From Pelargonium nanum (taxonomy: Eukaryota > Streptophyta > Magnoliopsida > Geraniales > Geraniaceae), in contig JAYMTF010000415.1 of NCBI GenBank assembly GCA_036897485.1, positions 1-36,920 on the forward strand: a DNA stretch of 36,920 nucleotides, in the 5' to 3' direction. The position numbers were made by a program, and so were the translations under genes. Of this stretch, positions 1-10,492 are shown piece by piece. How positions within the stretch are numbered: the first letter of the stretch is position 1; every line of letters starts with the position of its first letter. The notes beneath the pieces were generated by a model. It searched no databases. It was not told the origin of the DNA and saw only the letters and a list, made by a program, of their open reading frames with translations.

Positions 1-267
1 GCCAGAGTGTGTTGGCGGGCGCGGACGCGCCGCCTGGATCCATTTAGTTTGTGTCTTGGCTGAGAGTCTCGGCCAATAAATCAAGGCTGAGATTCCGGAC
101 ACTCTATATGCAATTGGTTGATGAATGATCCTTTTTTGAAATTGTGCATTTTTGTGTGTTTAGAAAGAGAAAAGTATGTTGTTGTTGTTGTTAGTTTTAT
201 GCTATGGATGGGCTCTTTGAAGTTCTTGATTTCGTGAATGCAATTGCTTTCAAGATGGTCTTAACAG
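1..267 (+). other. GC-rich window start, then probable intron
   Basis: Bases 1-46 are strikingly GC-rich and include the self-complementary stretch ggcgcggacgcgcc; the DNA then turns AT-rich up to the acceptor at 267. Bases 1-46 could be the tail of an upstream exon of the At5g03900-type gene, but no frame gives residues I recognise from that family, which should end in a stretch like DTxGFLE before the next exon. I leave it unassigned. The rest reads as intron. Confidence 0.35.
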
Positions 268-3200
268 GTTTCAGACGAGGGAGATGTTCTCTTTGTGTTC
301 CCGAAGGATTATCGGACCAAACTTGCAGCAAAATCATTTAGGATAAAGTTGGAACCTGTTCTTGAAAAAGGGAAGGTATGGATTGTGCTCGCGTTATGTG
401 TTGTCATCATTTGTTTTGGCCATTGGTTTATGCCTAACGTCTTTTGACAGGCTGCTGCTGAGTATGTAGTGAGAGTTTCATTTGGGACTGCACTGATTGC
501 TTCAATTGTTATTGTTTACACCACGATTATTGCACTTGTTTCTTCAAGCAGAAGGTATCTATTGACATGCTTTTGGTTATATTATTTTATGAGATCTACT
601 CTTCTAGTGGGGGATTGACTTTAAGATTTCTTTTTTTTTTATGACAGTGAGGATGATAACAGAGGAAGGCGTGGCAGATCATATGGTTCGGGGATTAATT
701 TTTACATCAATCCTATTGACCTGTTGTGGTAATAACTTTTGAAGTGACAAGTTTTTAAACCACACTGACTAGAAATAACTAGGTTCAGGGTTGTCAGTGG
801 TTCTACCTCAGTCAAACCAGATAATTGTCATTAGTGGCTCAGCTCCCATATTGATATTAATGTACGCAATTGTGATGCTTTATGGTTTGCAGTTGTTCCT
901 ATGATTATACATGTTTATGCTTTACAAGCGTTATGGGTTAATGGAGTTAATCATGCTTGCTTTTAATCTTATAGTATGCCACTTTGCTTTACTTAAAACT
1001 GTCAATGCAAGATAAAAATGAACCTTTCTTCTAGCACAGTCAACAAGAAAAAACGTTGATTATTCAATGTCAGTTGAATAAGATCTCGAGTTTAAGGCAT
1101 ATTGTATAGAGCTCCTCCATATTCAAATTTCCTAGTTTAATGCAGTTATCAAGCTTGAATTTTGAAGAAAGTTGTGATGGTATCATTGTAATTTTGTGTC
1201 ATGAAGGTACTGGGATCCAAATTACTATAGGAGGCGACGTGTACAAGGGGACAATGAAGGAATGAATTTCATTGAATCTGTATGTAAAAATTTGAATCAT
1301 ATATCATAGTTTGATTGCTTATTCCTACACCTTATGCATGGCTATCTTGCAGGTTTTCTCATTTGTATTTGGGGATGGTGATCCAAATCAAGGAATTGAA
1401 GAAGAGAGGTGGAAGTTGGTAATATACGAGCACTGAATTCAGTGGTCCGTTGCTTTTCAACATTTTAGTTTTGTTCATAGGATATACTTCTAGAACCTCT
1501 AAGGCTCTTAGTTCTATTACTTGGTTATGCTAGTAAACCTTGCAAAGATCTTTCAGATCTAATTTGAATTCATATAATTAGATATTTCCAGCCAAATGCT
1601 TGTTTTTGCCCGTGTGAATGTCCATTTGAATTTTAGAAAACTTTATTATGAGTTACTTAGTATCTTTTTGCATCAGAAAACTATTAAAATGAAAAGATAA
1701 TTTGAAGATTTGGGTGAATATTTTCCTTTATATTAGAATCCATTGCTGGTGCTGTACTTATCCTATATGAAATTGCTAAAGTAAATTGTTTTTGCTAAAC
1801 AAGATTAAAAATATTTATGGATAGTTGAACCGAGTTTATACATGTTCTGGACTGTGTAATACTTCTCACTTCATTGTACTTGGTCACGCTTTAATAGAGA
1901 GGGTTTGATAGTAGATTAACTGAATATTATGAGCTAGATGCGAGCAAGGAGTAGTAGTTCTGTACATGTTTCATTCAGAATACTAGAAGAGTACTTTTCA
2001 AGAGGGGATTTATTATGTGAGAGCTGTGATTAATGTTATTAAGTTGATTTGGAACAGCAGAGGTTATTATCTCTTGCTATTCTTGTTTTCCTTGGAGCTC
2101 ATAAATTGGTTCAAATGACATGCAAATAACTAGCAGAGCTGTATGGGAACTGATGATGGTTTGTCATTGCAGATTGGAAAATACATAACTACTAATGGTG
2201 GCGTTGTTACAGCTGAAGAGTTAGCTCCTTACCTTGATCTAGAAAATAATGATGGGGTATGTCTATATTTGTCATAACCAAGCTTGTCATCGAAACCAAC
2301 ATGTTGCTCATTCTATTCTTAATTATTGTTATGCCTTGTGACTTTGCTTTGTTGGTTCCAGAATGACGAGTCTTATATCTTACCCGTTCTTTTGCGTTTT
2401 GATGGTCAGCCAGAAATAGATGAAGAGGTATGTTAATCTATTTAGAGATGGTCATATGATGTACTTCCTTTCCAATGCTATAAATGGTAATTTTTCTTTT
2501 TAATGACTTCATAACTATATGCTCAAACTGTGTGTATTGTAGGGTAATATCTTGTACCGGTTTCCATCACTACAGCGTACTGCTGCTTCTAAGGGGAGTG
2601 GAAGGAAGGAATATGTGGGGAGAAGATGGGCTGATTGGGTTGAAGAGGCTGGGAATTTTTTCAAGGAGAAAAGATGGCAGTTTAGGTTATTCATTTATGT
2701 ATTACTAAATTCATTTTGACATTTCTTTGGAAAATTCGCACTATGATATGTCTCGTGATATGGTAATTGTTAACCTTACAGTAAGGCAAGTGGATCAGAA
2801 AGAGCGTTGGTCATTGGATTGGGTGCACTTAATCTAACCGGAGTGATTATACTTGGAGCCATGTTAAAGTAGGATTTTCTTAACTTTGACCATTTAGTTG
2901 GTGGCTATACTCTTTCTAATGTCTTCACTTTTATCTTCATTGAAGGGATTTGATGATTAGACCGACCGGATTCATTTCATTTGTTGCCGACATATTTCCT
3001 CTGCTTCAGGTGTGATGTTATTTCAGTCTCTAAACTAAAAAATTGCTTATCATGTCATTTCAAAGTTAACAATCAGTGAATTACATCATCCGGCTTGTGG
3101 AACATGGATTATATTGTATGATTTTTAATTGGAACAGTTAAAGGGTAGTAATGGGTGTATAATTTTCCTTGACAAAAGTCTTTACTATTTCAGATCTATG

Positions 3201-3805
3201 CTGCTTCTTTCTTTGCTATTCCTCTGGTTCGGTGGTTCTTGGTTAACCGGAGGAATGCTGAGATAGATAAGAGGAACAGCGCAAGGGAACTGTCAGCTAA
3301 AGCCCTTGGATCACCAGATCTTTCATTGAGGCGAAAGGTATTTCTCCTTTACAGTGAATGCGAATAGTCTGAAACTTCACATTCATGCTTTGAATCAACC
3401 AGTTTAGCAACTGTGCGTGTATATATATATTTTACTTTTTATGCATTTCTAGCGGGTTTCAACTTCCTTCTGTTAGTAATTTTGTACTATCACGTGTGTT
3501 TATGAAATGTAGACTATAATCTCACTCATCTTTAACAGACTTTGCCTATTATAACTTGCGCTCAGTGGCATGGTTTCTGCTCCTCCAGTGTTGAATCTGC
3601 TAATCCATGTGAAAGATGAGAAAATCTAGACACTCTGGAAAACTGATGTTTTTTTTTTTTCTGTATTCAGCTCCTTAATGCTCGGGACATGGCCCAGAAA
3701 ACAGTGATTGGACAAGATCGAATTGTGTACAGTACAGAAAGGGACTTGCTTGACCAAGACTACGAGGCAAGAGATTGGGATAAGCGATTCCGCGAGATAG
3801 AGTAG
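268..3805 (+). CDS. At5g03900-family chloroplast membrane protein (5' partial)
   Basis: Twelve in-window exons join in phase: 268-375, 451-554, 648-728, 1207-1279, 1353-1418, 2173-2256, 2362-2427, 2543-2685, 2782-2868, 2946-3009, 3194-3337 and 3671-3805, giving 384 codons plus TAG. All use GT-AG borders. The protein starts in-window VSDEGDVLFVFPKDYRTKL and ends RFREIE. Family landmarks are VFSFVFGDGDPNQGIEEERW, DESYILPVLLRFDGQPE, GNILYRFPSLQRTA and ARDMAQKTVIGQDRIVYST. Hydrophobic segments (RVSFGTALIASIVIVYTTI, ALVIGLGALNLTGVIILGAM, and the region around FPLLQIYAASFFAIPLVRWF) predict three or more membrane spans. The match is to the uncharacterised Arabidopsis chloroplast protein At5g03900, whose biochemical function is unknown. 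The N-terminal part, with the expected transit peptide, lies upstream of the window. The 'iron-sulfur' label sometimes given to this family is not supported by anything seen in these exons. Confidence 0.88.
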
Positions 3806-4672
3806 TCAGATTGATAAGAGCCCACTGTAAGTCTACTGAACAAATAATATGTAACAGAAAGGAAAGGCGGATTTTCTTTTCCCCCAATGGTTGCTTTCTA
3901 GGTTCACAGGTTGGATTGGGGAAGGCTGGAATCTTGTATCTTGATGCTGTATTGATTTTGTTCATATTATTTGAAGACCATATGTGTATATGTTTACCTT
4001 CACATCTGAAATCATGAATCTGACCCATAAATTTTCTGTTTGTACCACAAATTAATTTTTAGCCACTGGGAAAAATAATGGTGGTTGATGTGCAATTTCT
4101 ATTCAGTTTGTACCACAAATTATTCTTTAATGTCTTCTGGTGATCACAACACTTTGATTCTTGACATTTTTACTTTGTACTACAAACTGTTCTCCAATAA
4201 GATCTATAGAAAAGAAACTTCTTTTGACTCCTCTTGCCAATCTCTCAAAGGTATTCATCAATGGTAATTTTGTTAATTCTTATTTGGTGATTTACCATTA
4301 ATTATTTGGTCATTTAGGAGTCATTTATACAGTATTTTTTTAATGTAAATGATACATCAACATCTTTTAACAGTAATTAATGGCATACCAAAAATGGAGA
4401 AATTCATAAAACTCACTTGCTATTCTGAAATTGATGAGAATCACATACTGAACACTGTAATATGCATTCACAAAAGAAATAGTGGAGACCAAATGACAAT
4501 TAATTACAAACTCAAGCAGTGATCAGTTCTTGCAATCTCTTTTAGACTCTTTCACACCCAACATTTAAAATTCGTGTGGGGAAAACAGCACGAGTCGCTA
4601 CCACAATTGGAGTAATGCGACAAGAATGTACGTTCTTGAGGATAACTGTAGAATGTATTTACAAATGACTTC
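3806..4672. other. 3' UTRs and intergenic spacer between convergent genes
   Basis: The spacer between the stop of the plus-strand gene and the last exon of the minus-strand syntaxin-like gene holds no convincing ORF. A short motif close to tttgtaccacaaatt recurs near 4040, 4110 and 4175. The rest is presumably two convergent 3' UTRs. Confidence 0.6.
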
Positions 4673-7154
4673 TCAAGTGATGTAGGACATCAGAATACCT
4701 GCCATAAAAACAAAATGAAATTATATGGAAACGGTAATAAATAAATAAAAGACAACAGATATGAATAAGAAATTATATGGAAACAGTAATTAAAAAAAAG
4801 ACAACAGATATGAATAACAATTATGGCCTGTGTGTGAGAGAGAGAGAGAGAGAAAGGGAGAGATGATGATGATGATGATGATGATGATTAATCTACAGAG
4901 TATGATTGTTGGCAGTTTCAAATTAGAACATTGCATGAAATCGGTTCTGCTCAAATAACTTAGGTTTTACTAAGCTCGTACTATGGATAGGGCAAACATT
5001 TATTCATTAGGAACATGAACGATGAAAAAAGTAAAAGGAAAAACTATAGAAAATTATTGATAAAGATTATGTGCTCACCAAAAACTATGAGAGTACATAA
5101 TATTGCCAGCGTCAATATCATGGAACGTTGATTATTAGCCAGAACAGGAAACCTTTGATATCTTGCCCTGTATGTCTGAAACTGGTGCATAGTCTTCCTT
5201 AAGAGCCCGCAGCATAATCCATGCAAGCTTCGACTCCCAGATGCTAAACCTATTCCCAAACGCTGACCCTGTCAAAGAAAAGAAGAGACAATTAAACATC
5301 TACAGCAACCTTGTCCAATATATACAATGTCCTTAATGCAATGCTTTAAGATGTCTTCACCAATCATTCTAACACTGAATGACAGATCCTTAGAAACTCA
5401 GTCACTAATAATTAACAGATTTATATATGTATTTTGCGGTCAAAAGAAAGATATATGCCAGAAGTAACCGAGAATATTACTTCTGAAAAATAAGTTTGGA
5501 GTATGTCATTAGTATGGGTAGATCTAAGATTACCTGAGCAGCACTAGAATCATCAATGTATGATGAGGAGTGCCTTTGCTCTTCTTCATCTTTCAACTTC
5601 TTCGTAAATGTCCTTCCGACCTTACTCCCATATGTAGTCCATAGATTGTTGAAGAAACCAAAGAGGTTGGTTCTACTACTATAACCTCTCAGCTTGTTCT
5701 CATCAGAGCAGCTTTTAGGTTTGGCCCGATTAGCTTCCAAATCCCAACTCTCGTCCTCACCGTGTCTACCACAAGAGGCCTCTTGAAGAGAACCTAGTGC
5801 TTCTAAACCCAGTCTTGTAGAATAGTGAGAACCCACCTTCCTCAAGTTGCTATCAAAGCTACGGCTGGTATGTACAACTCCATTCATGTTCAGGTTCTCA
5901 ATTTCTCTATTTTTATGCTCAACTATCTCACAAGTAGCATCTTTTGAAGTAGAAGCTGTGGATGGATCAAGAAATCTTCTCAATATATTATTTTCTGACT
6001 CACCGTGATTTAAATGTTCCACACGATCCCCTCCAGAAAGAAATAATGCCAACCCATCTCTGTCTTGATCATTTAAGTTCACCCATTCTGTATTATTCAT
6101 AGGATATCCAACTAATGAGTCCTCTAAGCTTTTTTCGACGTGAATTATCTGTTCCCTGATGGCCCTCACAAACTGCTTGTGTCTGAAGATCACGTCTTCT
6201 CTCATTCGTGACTTGTCAGATATAGTTGACATGTTGACAGCTCTTTCAAAATCTTCTAACTAGTTTGTGAATAAAAGAGGGAGAAAGATGATCATTTAAA
6301 TGGCCAAGACACACACACACACAAAATAAAAAAGAAAGAAATTGCGGACAACCCGACATAACAGCATTACAAATACCTGCCATTTTGCTGTTTCAAGGGT
6401 AGTTGCAAGATCACGCCTATGATAATCTATAGATGTAAGCAGCTTCTGGTCTGGATTGTCATCTTGACAAACACTCAACTCATGCAAAAGAAGACGGAAA
6501 ATTGTATCCATCCTACAGAGTGAGTATAAACACTTCAGACTTTCAAGAGGCTATATAAACCCACTCAGTACACAATTTCAGTGCATATATAAGCAAAACT
6601 CTCGTGCTCATTCTTGAAAAAAAAGTTACCACATGTATACATTATGCACTTACTTTTACAGGCATACACGCAAGAAACACATTATCGAGCTGTTCTTAGT
6701 GGCTAATTTGAACAGAACCTTCTAAAAAAGGACTCAATACGAAACTTTACAATGACATTTTCAACAGAGAGCAAACTGAACATATGAATACAACTATATA
6801 ACCTTGTTGACTGTTCACACAAATATATTAAATGACAAGTGACAAACAAGAAAAGATCTGCAACAATTTCCACCTGTAATAGTAAATAAATACTTCCATT
6901 TTTGGCAAAACTGAGAATAAAGGAAAATGTAAAATCTCTCCCAGAAACTTGGGTTCTAGATCAAATTGAGCTAAGAAAAATGCAGCTTTAACCCTATAAC
7001 CAGTACTCAACAACCCAAAATCCAAAATTTTCCACAAATAATAAAACATTTCCAGAAAAAATACTGACCTGTCTGCTGAGTCTTGAACCACTTCGGCGGC
7101 CGAGAACAGAGGGTCCGATTCCCACTGCTTGAAGCCCGAACCCATTTTCACCAC
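4673..7154 (-). CDS. Syntaxin-6/10/61 N-domain protein, tail-anchored
   Basis: Five exons on the minus strand join in phase: 7154-7069, 6512-6377, 6259-5534, 5268-5079 and 4698-4673, giving 387 residues. The N-terminus (QWESDPLFSAAEVVQDSADR, then MDTIFRLLLHEL) is the three-helix syntaxin 6/10/61 N-domain, which binds trafficking partners at the trans-Golgi and endosomes. The middle is long, polar and rich in S/N/E, and I see no clear SNARE heptad motif. The C-terminus is a single membrane span of about 20 residues (ILTLAILCTLIVFGILMSYI) with almost no lumenal tail. The last exon codes for only eight residues, and without it the span would be cut short. It resembles the plant group annotated 'syntaxin/t-SNARE family' (At2g18860, At4g30240). 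The start at 7145 (MGSGFKQWE) fits the family slightly better than 7154. Lacking a visible SNARE motif, it may be a regulator, not a fusion SNARE. Confidence 0.85.
4837..4889. repeat. Compound (GA)n-(GAT)n microsatellite
   Basis: About ten GA units, broken by aaaggg, run into about nine GAT units. The tract lies in the last intron (5078-4699) of the syntaxin-like gene. Confidence 0.9.
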
Positions 7155-7322
7155 GGCGGCTCCAAACTATATAGCCATTTACATTTCCATAATCGCGAAA
7201 AGAAGATCCATTTTTAACTGATTCAAATTCTGAGTACACAAATCATGGCGGGTCAGATAAATCAACGAGGAATCGTATTGTAATAGCAGAAATTTTTACA
7301 GGAAAAAATCGAAATCGGATGT

Positions 7323-7338
7323 TTTAGGGTTTAGGGTT
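7323..7338 (-). promoter_or_regulatory. Double telo-box upstream of the syntaxin-like gene
   Basis: The plus strand reads ttagggtttagggtta, so the minus strand carries two overlapping AAACCCTAA-type telo-boxes about 170 bases upstream of the ATG. In plants these occur near transcription starts of broadly expressed genes. Position and orientation suit the syntaxin-like gene. Function is inferred from motif and place only. Confidence 0.45.
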
Positions 7339-7340
7339 AC

Positions 7341-7673
7341 AGAGAAAAAATCGAAATTTTCAGGAAAGTTTATGCCTTTTCGCCAGATTGTAGGGTAGGA
7401 GGTGGAGGGAGGTCTTTTCGGTCATTTCAGGGCTCGAACAATACCGTTCAAGGTTCAAGGAGGACGATACCGCCGTAACGGAGAAAAGAAATTATCGACT
7501 GCAAGATAGACCACCGCTTACAGTGGACACCTCCATTCAGTATTTAAGTAGTACATTTTTTACTTGAGGTTGCCACCTGTCCATAAATCAGAATGAGAAA
7601 TAATTATTTTCACAATAAAAAATTAAATTTTAATTGTATTTCAAAAAAAAGAAATTATTTTTAATTATGTTTA
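7341..7673. other. Upstream region of the syntaxin-like gene
   Basis: The first about 180 bases are mixed in composition and probably form the promoter. From about 7550 the DNA turns very AT-rich and I see no gene in it. Confidence 0.45.
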
Positions 7674-8141
7674 CTAATAGCATAGCACAGTTGTTGACTT
7701 AAAATTATGCAATAGCATAGTTGTAGACTTGCAGATCATTAATTTTAATGATATCACTTCCTTAAGTTCGGAATTTGTATAATTTAATTTTTTATCGATA
7801 AGCGGTACTTCATTAAATAATCTCAAAAGAAAAATAATGTACATGAAAGAAGCAATAAATATCTTCAATGAAATGAAACGGTACAAAATTAAAATGATCT
7901 GGATAGAGACCAAAAGTTGATGATTCCTTAGAAGTGGGATTGAGGATGGTGAGATGTTGTCTTGGGGAGAAGACAAATTAGCAGCTGATTGGGTGGCCTG
8001 AGTCTGAGTAGGCTGCATGGGTGGATGATGTGGGAAATGGTGCACTTCACGTGTGAACGTCCGCAAATGCAGGCTCCGCAAAGAGATTGAGGAGTCGCGA
8101 ACCTGTGAGCTCCCTGAGTGGTTTTGGTCGCTAGAGTTCAT
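7674..8141 (-). other. Unrecognised 155-codon ORF, possibly a LINE tail
   Basis: This open frame starts MNSSDQNHSGSSQVRDSSIS, is Q/P/S/H-rich for about 75 residues, then turns into what looks like translated AT-rich noncoding DNA. I do not recognise it. On the minus strand the part around 7950-7780 passes through ttaatgaagtaccgcttatc and then gataaaaaattaaatt. That layout resembles the 3' ends of plant LINE-type retrotransposons, where a short 'gcttatc' run precedes an A-rich tail. It could be a LINE or LINE-derived 3' fragment, or chance. I see no target-site duplication. Confidence 0.25.
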
Positions 8142-8587
8142 AGTAATTAATATTAGTATATTTTAACTTTCCTAAATCGTATGGTTGTATACTCTTTCCA
8201 TCTAAAAAATTTTACTAATATTTTGAGAAAAGTTAACGAACCGTTAGTTAATGTACTGTATTTTCTCATATATCTTGATGATCATGTATTATGACAAAAA
8301 ATCAAGAGAAACATGACACTCATTTTGGACGAACGCAATATTGTTTAAGTAATGGACACATATCAATTACATATGGATAGACTAAACTGGTAAATGAATA
8401 GAGATAGGATAAATCAACACAAAAACCCTAGAAAATAAAAACAAGTTAATATGAACTTGCACTGTGAATGACAAGAACAACTTGGTGTATCATAATTCTT
8501 ATAAATTATAAAGTGCAAAACAAAATGTGATGAGTTACAACAAACCAACAATGATTCACTTATCCCAATGAGAGTTGCTAAAACTTA
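8142..8587. other. AT-rich intergenic spacer, 3' side of GNA1
   Basis: I see no gene here. The right part presumably includes the 3' UTR of the GNA1 gene transcribed leftward. Confidence 0.5.
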
Positions 8588-9061
8588 TCAAACAAAGTAC
8601 ATTACCATTTGAATCTCTTTGGGCTTGAAGCCACATTTCTCATAGAACATTTTGTTTTCAACACTGCAATCAAGAATCACCTTATAACATCCCATCGAGC
8701 GAGCATGATCTGTGAGGAAATCAATAATTTTCTTCCCTAAATGTTTCCCTCTAGCACTAGAATCGACCACAACATCTTCGATATGCCCAACTTTGCCACA
8801 ATTTCTCAGGAATTTTTTCTCAATGAAGACACTTCCAGTAGCAATGATCTTTCCTGAACTATCATCCTCAATTACGCAAATAACATGATCATCACTAAGG
8901 GAGCTCAGTTCATGAAATCGCTCCTCAAACTCCTTGTCGGAAACAGGATCACAAACGCTTAATTGGCTGAGTAGTTCTATGAAACCCTTGCTTTTGTCTG
9001 AGACCTCTAACTTTCGGACTTGAAACTTTTCTTCTTTATTGGAGATATCACTGCTCTGCAT
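8588..9061 (-). CDS. GNA1: Glucosamine-6-phosphate N-acetyltransferase
   Basis: One coding exon gives a 157-residue GNAT-fold enzyme that transfers acetyl from acetyl-CoA to glucosamine-6-phosphate, a step toward UDP-N-acetylglucosamine for N-glycans, GPI anchors and O-GlcNAc. Visible signatures are FQVRKLEVSDKSKGFIELL at the N-terminus, FLRNCGKVGHIEDVVVDS (core strands), ARGKHLGKK (acetyl-CoA pyrophosphate loop, R-G-x-x-G-K type) and KVILDCSVENKMFYEKCGF with the conserved FYEKCG near the end. Length fits the plant family (about 150 residues). The ATG at 9061 was chosen over an in-frame ATG at 9154 because a good splice acceptor (pyrimidine tract ending ttcag at about 9084) lies between them, so the upstream codons are probably the end of a 5' UTR intron. 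Confidence 0.93.
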   Translation of the reverse strand: MQSSDISNKEEKFQVRKLEVSDKSKGFIELLSQLSVCDPVSDKEFEERFHELSSLSDDHVICVIEDDSSGKIIATGSVFIEKKFLRNCGKVGHIEDVVVDSSARGKHLGKKIIDFLTDHARSMGCYKVILDCSVENKMFYEKCGFKPKEIQMVMYFV

Positions 9062-9084
9062 CTTCGTCAACGATCCTACTGAAG

Positions 9085-10216
9085 TGAGTAAAGAACAAAG
9101 CAAGGAAGAAACGGTCGTGTTGATTAGGACTTTATATTCATTCCGATATGTCAAAAACTAGATATATCATTCGATATTGATGGAAAGCAAAAAGAGAAAT
9201 AATGCAATTCATAAATTTTCCAAAAGATACCAAAGATTCATTTTCCAAATTGAACTCTCTTATTTCTAGGTCAAACATTCTAAACTTTCACAAACTTACC
9301 AAGTGCTGCATCTCCAAGATACCAAGCGACTCCAAGATACTCATGTTTCATGATGAACAAAAGACAAAACCCAGTCAAGGACTCAAGAAAACTACCATGA
9401 AAATTTTGATCTTTCCGAGTAGAAAACATCTCTTGCCAGAAGTAGACACATTTCTTCATAAGTACGATAAGGGAAGGGCCGAATCTTATCTAGTTTATGA
9501 TTTAACCATGCTACATGAAATACAAATACACCATTTCTTAGCCCCGTCATAACCAAACCTCAACTATCACCAACTCACTTCAAAATCCGTTCTGCGCCCT
9601 CAATCCAAATGCTATCTTTCAAATTACAATTGCTCGTATCAAAGATTCACACTACTTAATTTTTTTATCTTTCACTTTGGTTTCTCTTGATCCATCATTT
9701 TCAGTAATTAACACAGTTCTCTCTGTCCAAATTTGCTAGCTTTACTTCACTTGTCTAATGTCTTACAGAGAACACATGTAATTGTCCAAGATACTCATGT
9801 TTCATGATGAACAGAAGACAAAACCCAGTCAAGGAAGGACTCATGTTTCATGATCAATATTCAATCTTTCACTTGGGTTTCTCTTGATCCATCATTTTCA
9901 ATAATTAAACCAATTTTCTCTGTTCAAATTTGCTAGCTCTACTTCACTTATCACACAGAGAACACAAAAACACATTATTTTATCACAAATACCATGAAAG
10001 CATGCAATTTTATCAAATTTTCATAGAATCAATCAACTAGCGCCTGAACAGAGAACGCAAATGATGATGGATTTAGAGAACAAACCCCACACATTGATCC
10101 CCAAACACATCAGAAATGAAGAAATAACAAAACCCATTTGATAAATTTTTAGAGCAAGAAACGAAAAATCACAACGGTAAAAAAAACGGATTGATCGGTG
10201 AAACAGTCACCTACCT
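9085..10216 (-). other. Probable 5' UTR intron of GNA1
   Basis: The minus strand shows a donor (gtcgag|gtaggt) near 10216 and an acceptor (cacttcag) near 9085, about 1.1 kb apart, with no credible coding sequence between. A 5' UTR intron of this size would join a short leader exon (about 10340-10217) to the GNA1 coding exon. An open frame at 9202-9552 on the plus strand falls inside it and has no recognisable content. Confidence 0.5.
9331..9952 (+). repeat. Interspersed direct duplications in the GNA1 leader intron
   Basis: Two different blocks each occur twice. Block A (starting tccaagatactcatgtttca) is at about 9331-9388 and 9785-9832. Block B (about 90 bases, starting atctttcact) is at about 9667-9757 and 9864-9952. 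Copies are roughly 85-95 % alike by eye. The A-B-A'-B' pattern fits a tandem duplication of a larger unit followed by deletion. Confidence 0.8.
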
Positions 10217-10492
10217 CGACTAGATACGTCGCCGGCGCCGGTAAATACAGTGCTTCAGGCGGTGGGTCTCCGGAAAAGAAAATGGGAGCTTCTGTTCGAG
10301 CGAAAAGAGAGAGCTACGGTTACACAGTTTTACTGAAGAAGCTAGGTCGAGGATACAAATGTGAATTATGAGAACTTTCGGGGGCAGTTTCGACAAAATA
10401 CACTAGGCTGTCGTGTTGGGCACGAGCTCCATTCGAATATAACCCGAAGCAAAACTAGACGACGACGACGACGCAGTAGAGAGAGAGAGGTC
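10217..10492. promoter_or_regulatory. Probable bidirectional promoter GNA1 / ISCA2-type gene
   Basis: The inferred GNA1 leader exon (minus, about 10340-10217) and the ISCA2-type start codon (plus, 10493) are separated by at most about 150 bases, so the two genes must share promoter DNA if the leader exon is real. A (GAC)n run at 10459-10474 and a GA run at 10479-10489 sit just before the plus-strand ATG. I see no clear TATA box, as is usual for shared housekeeping promoters. Confidence 0.45.

Noticed and set aside
9062-9154. 31-residue N-terminal extension of GNA1
   Set aside because: A pyrimidine-rich splice acceptor falls within it, and the family begins close to the ATG at 9061.
9202-9552. 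116-codon open frame on the plus strand
   Set aside because: It lies in the inferred GNA1 leader intron, contains part of a duplicated noncoding block, and has no recognisable protein features.
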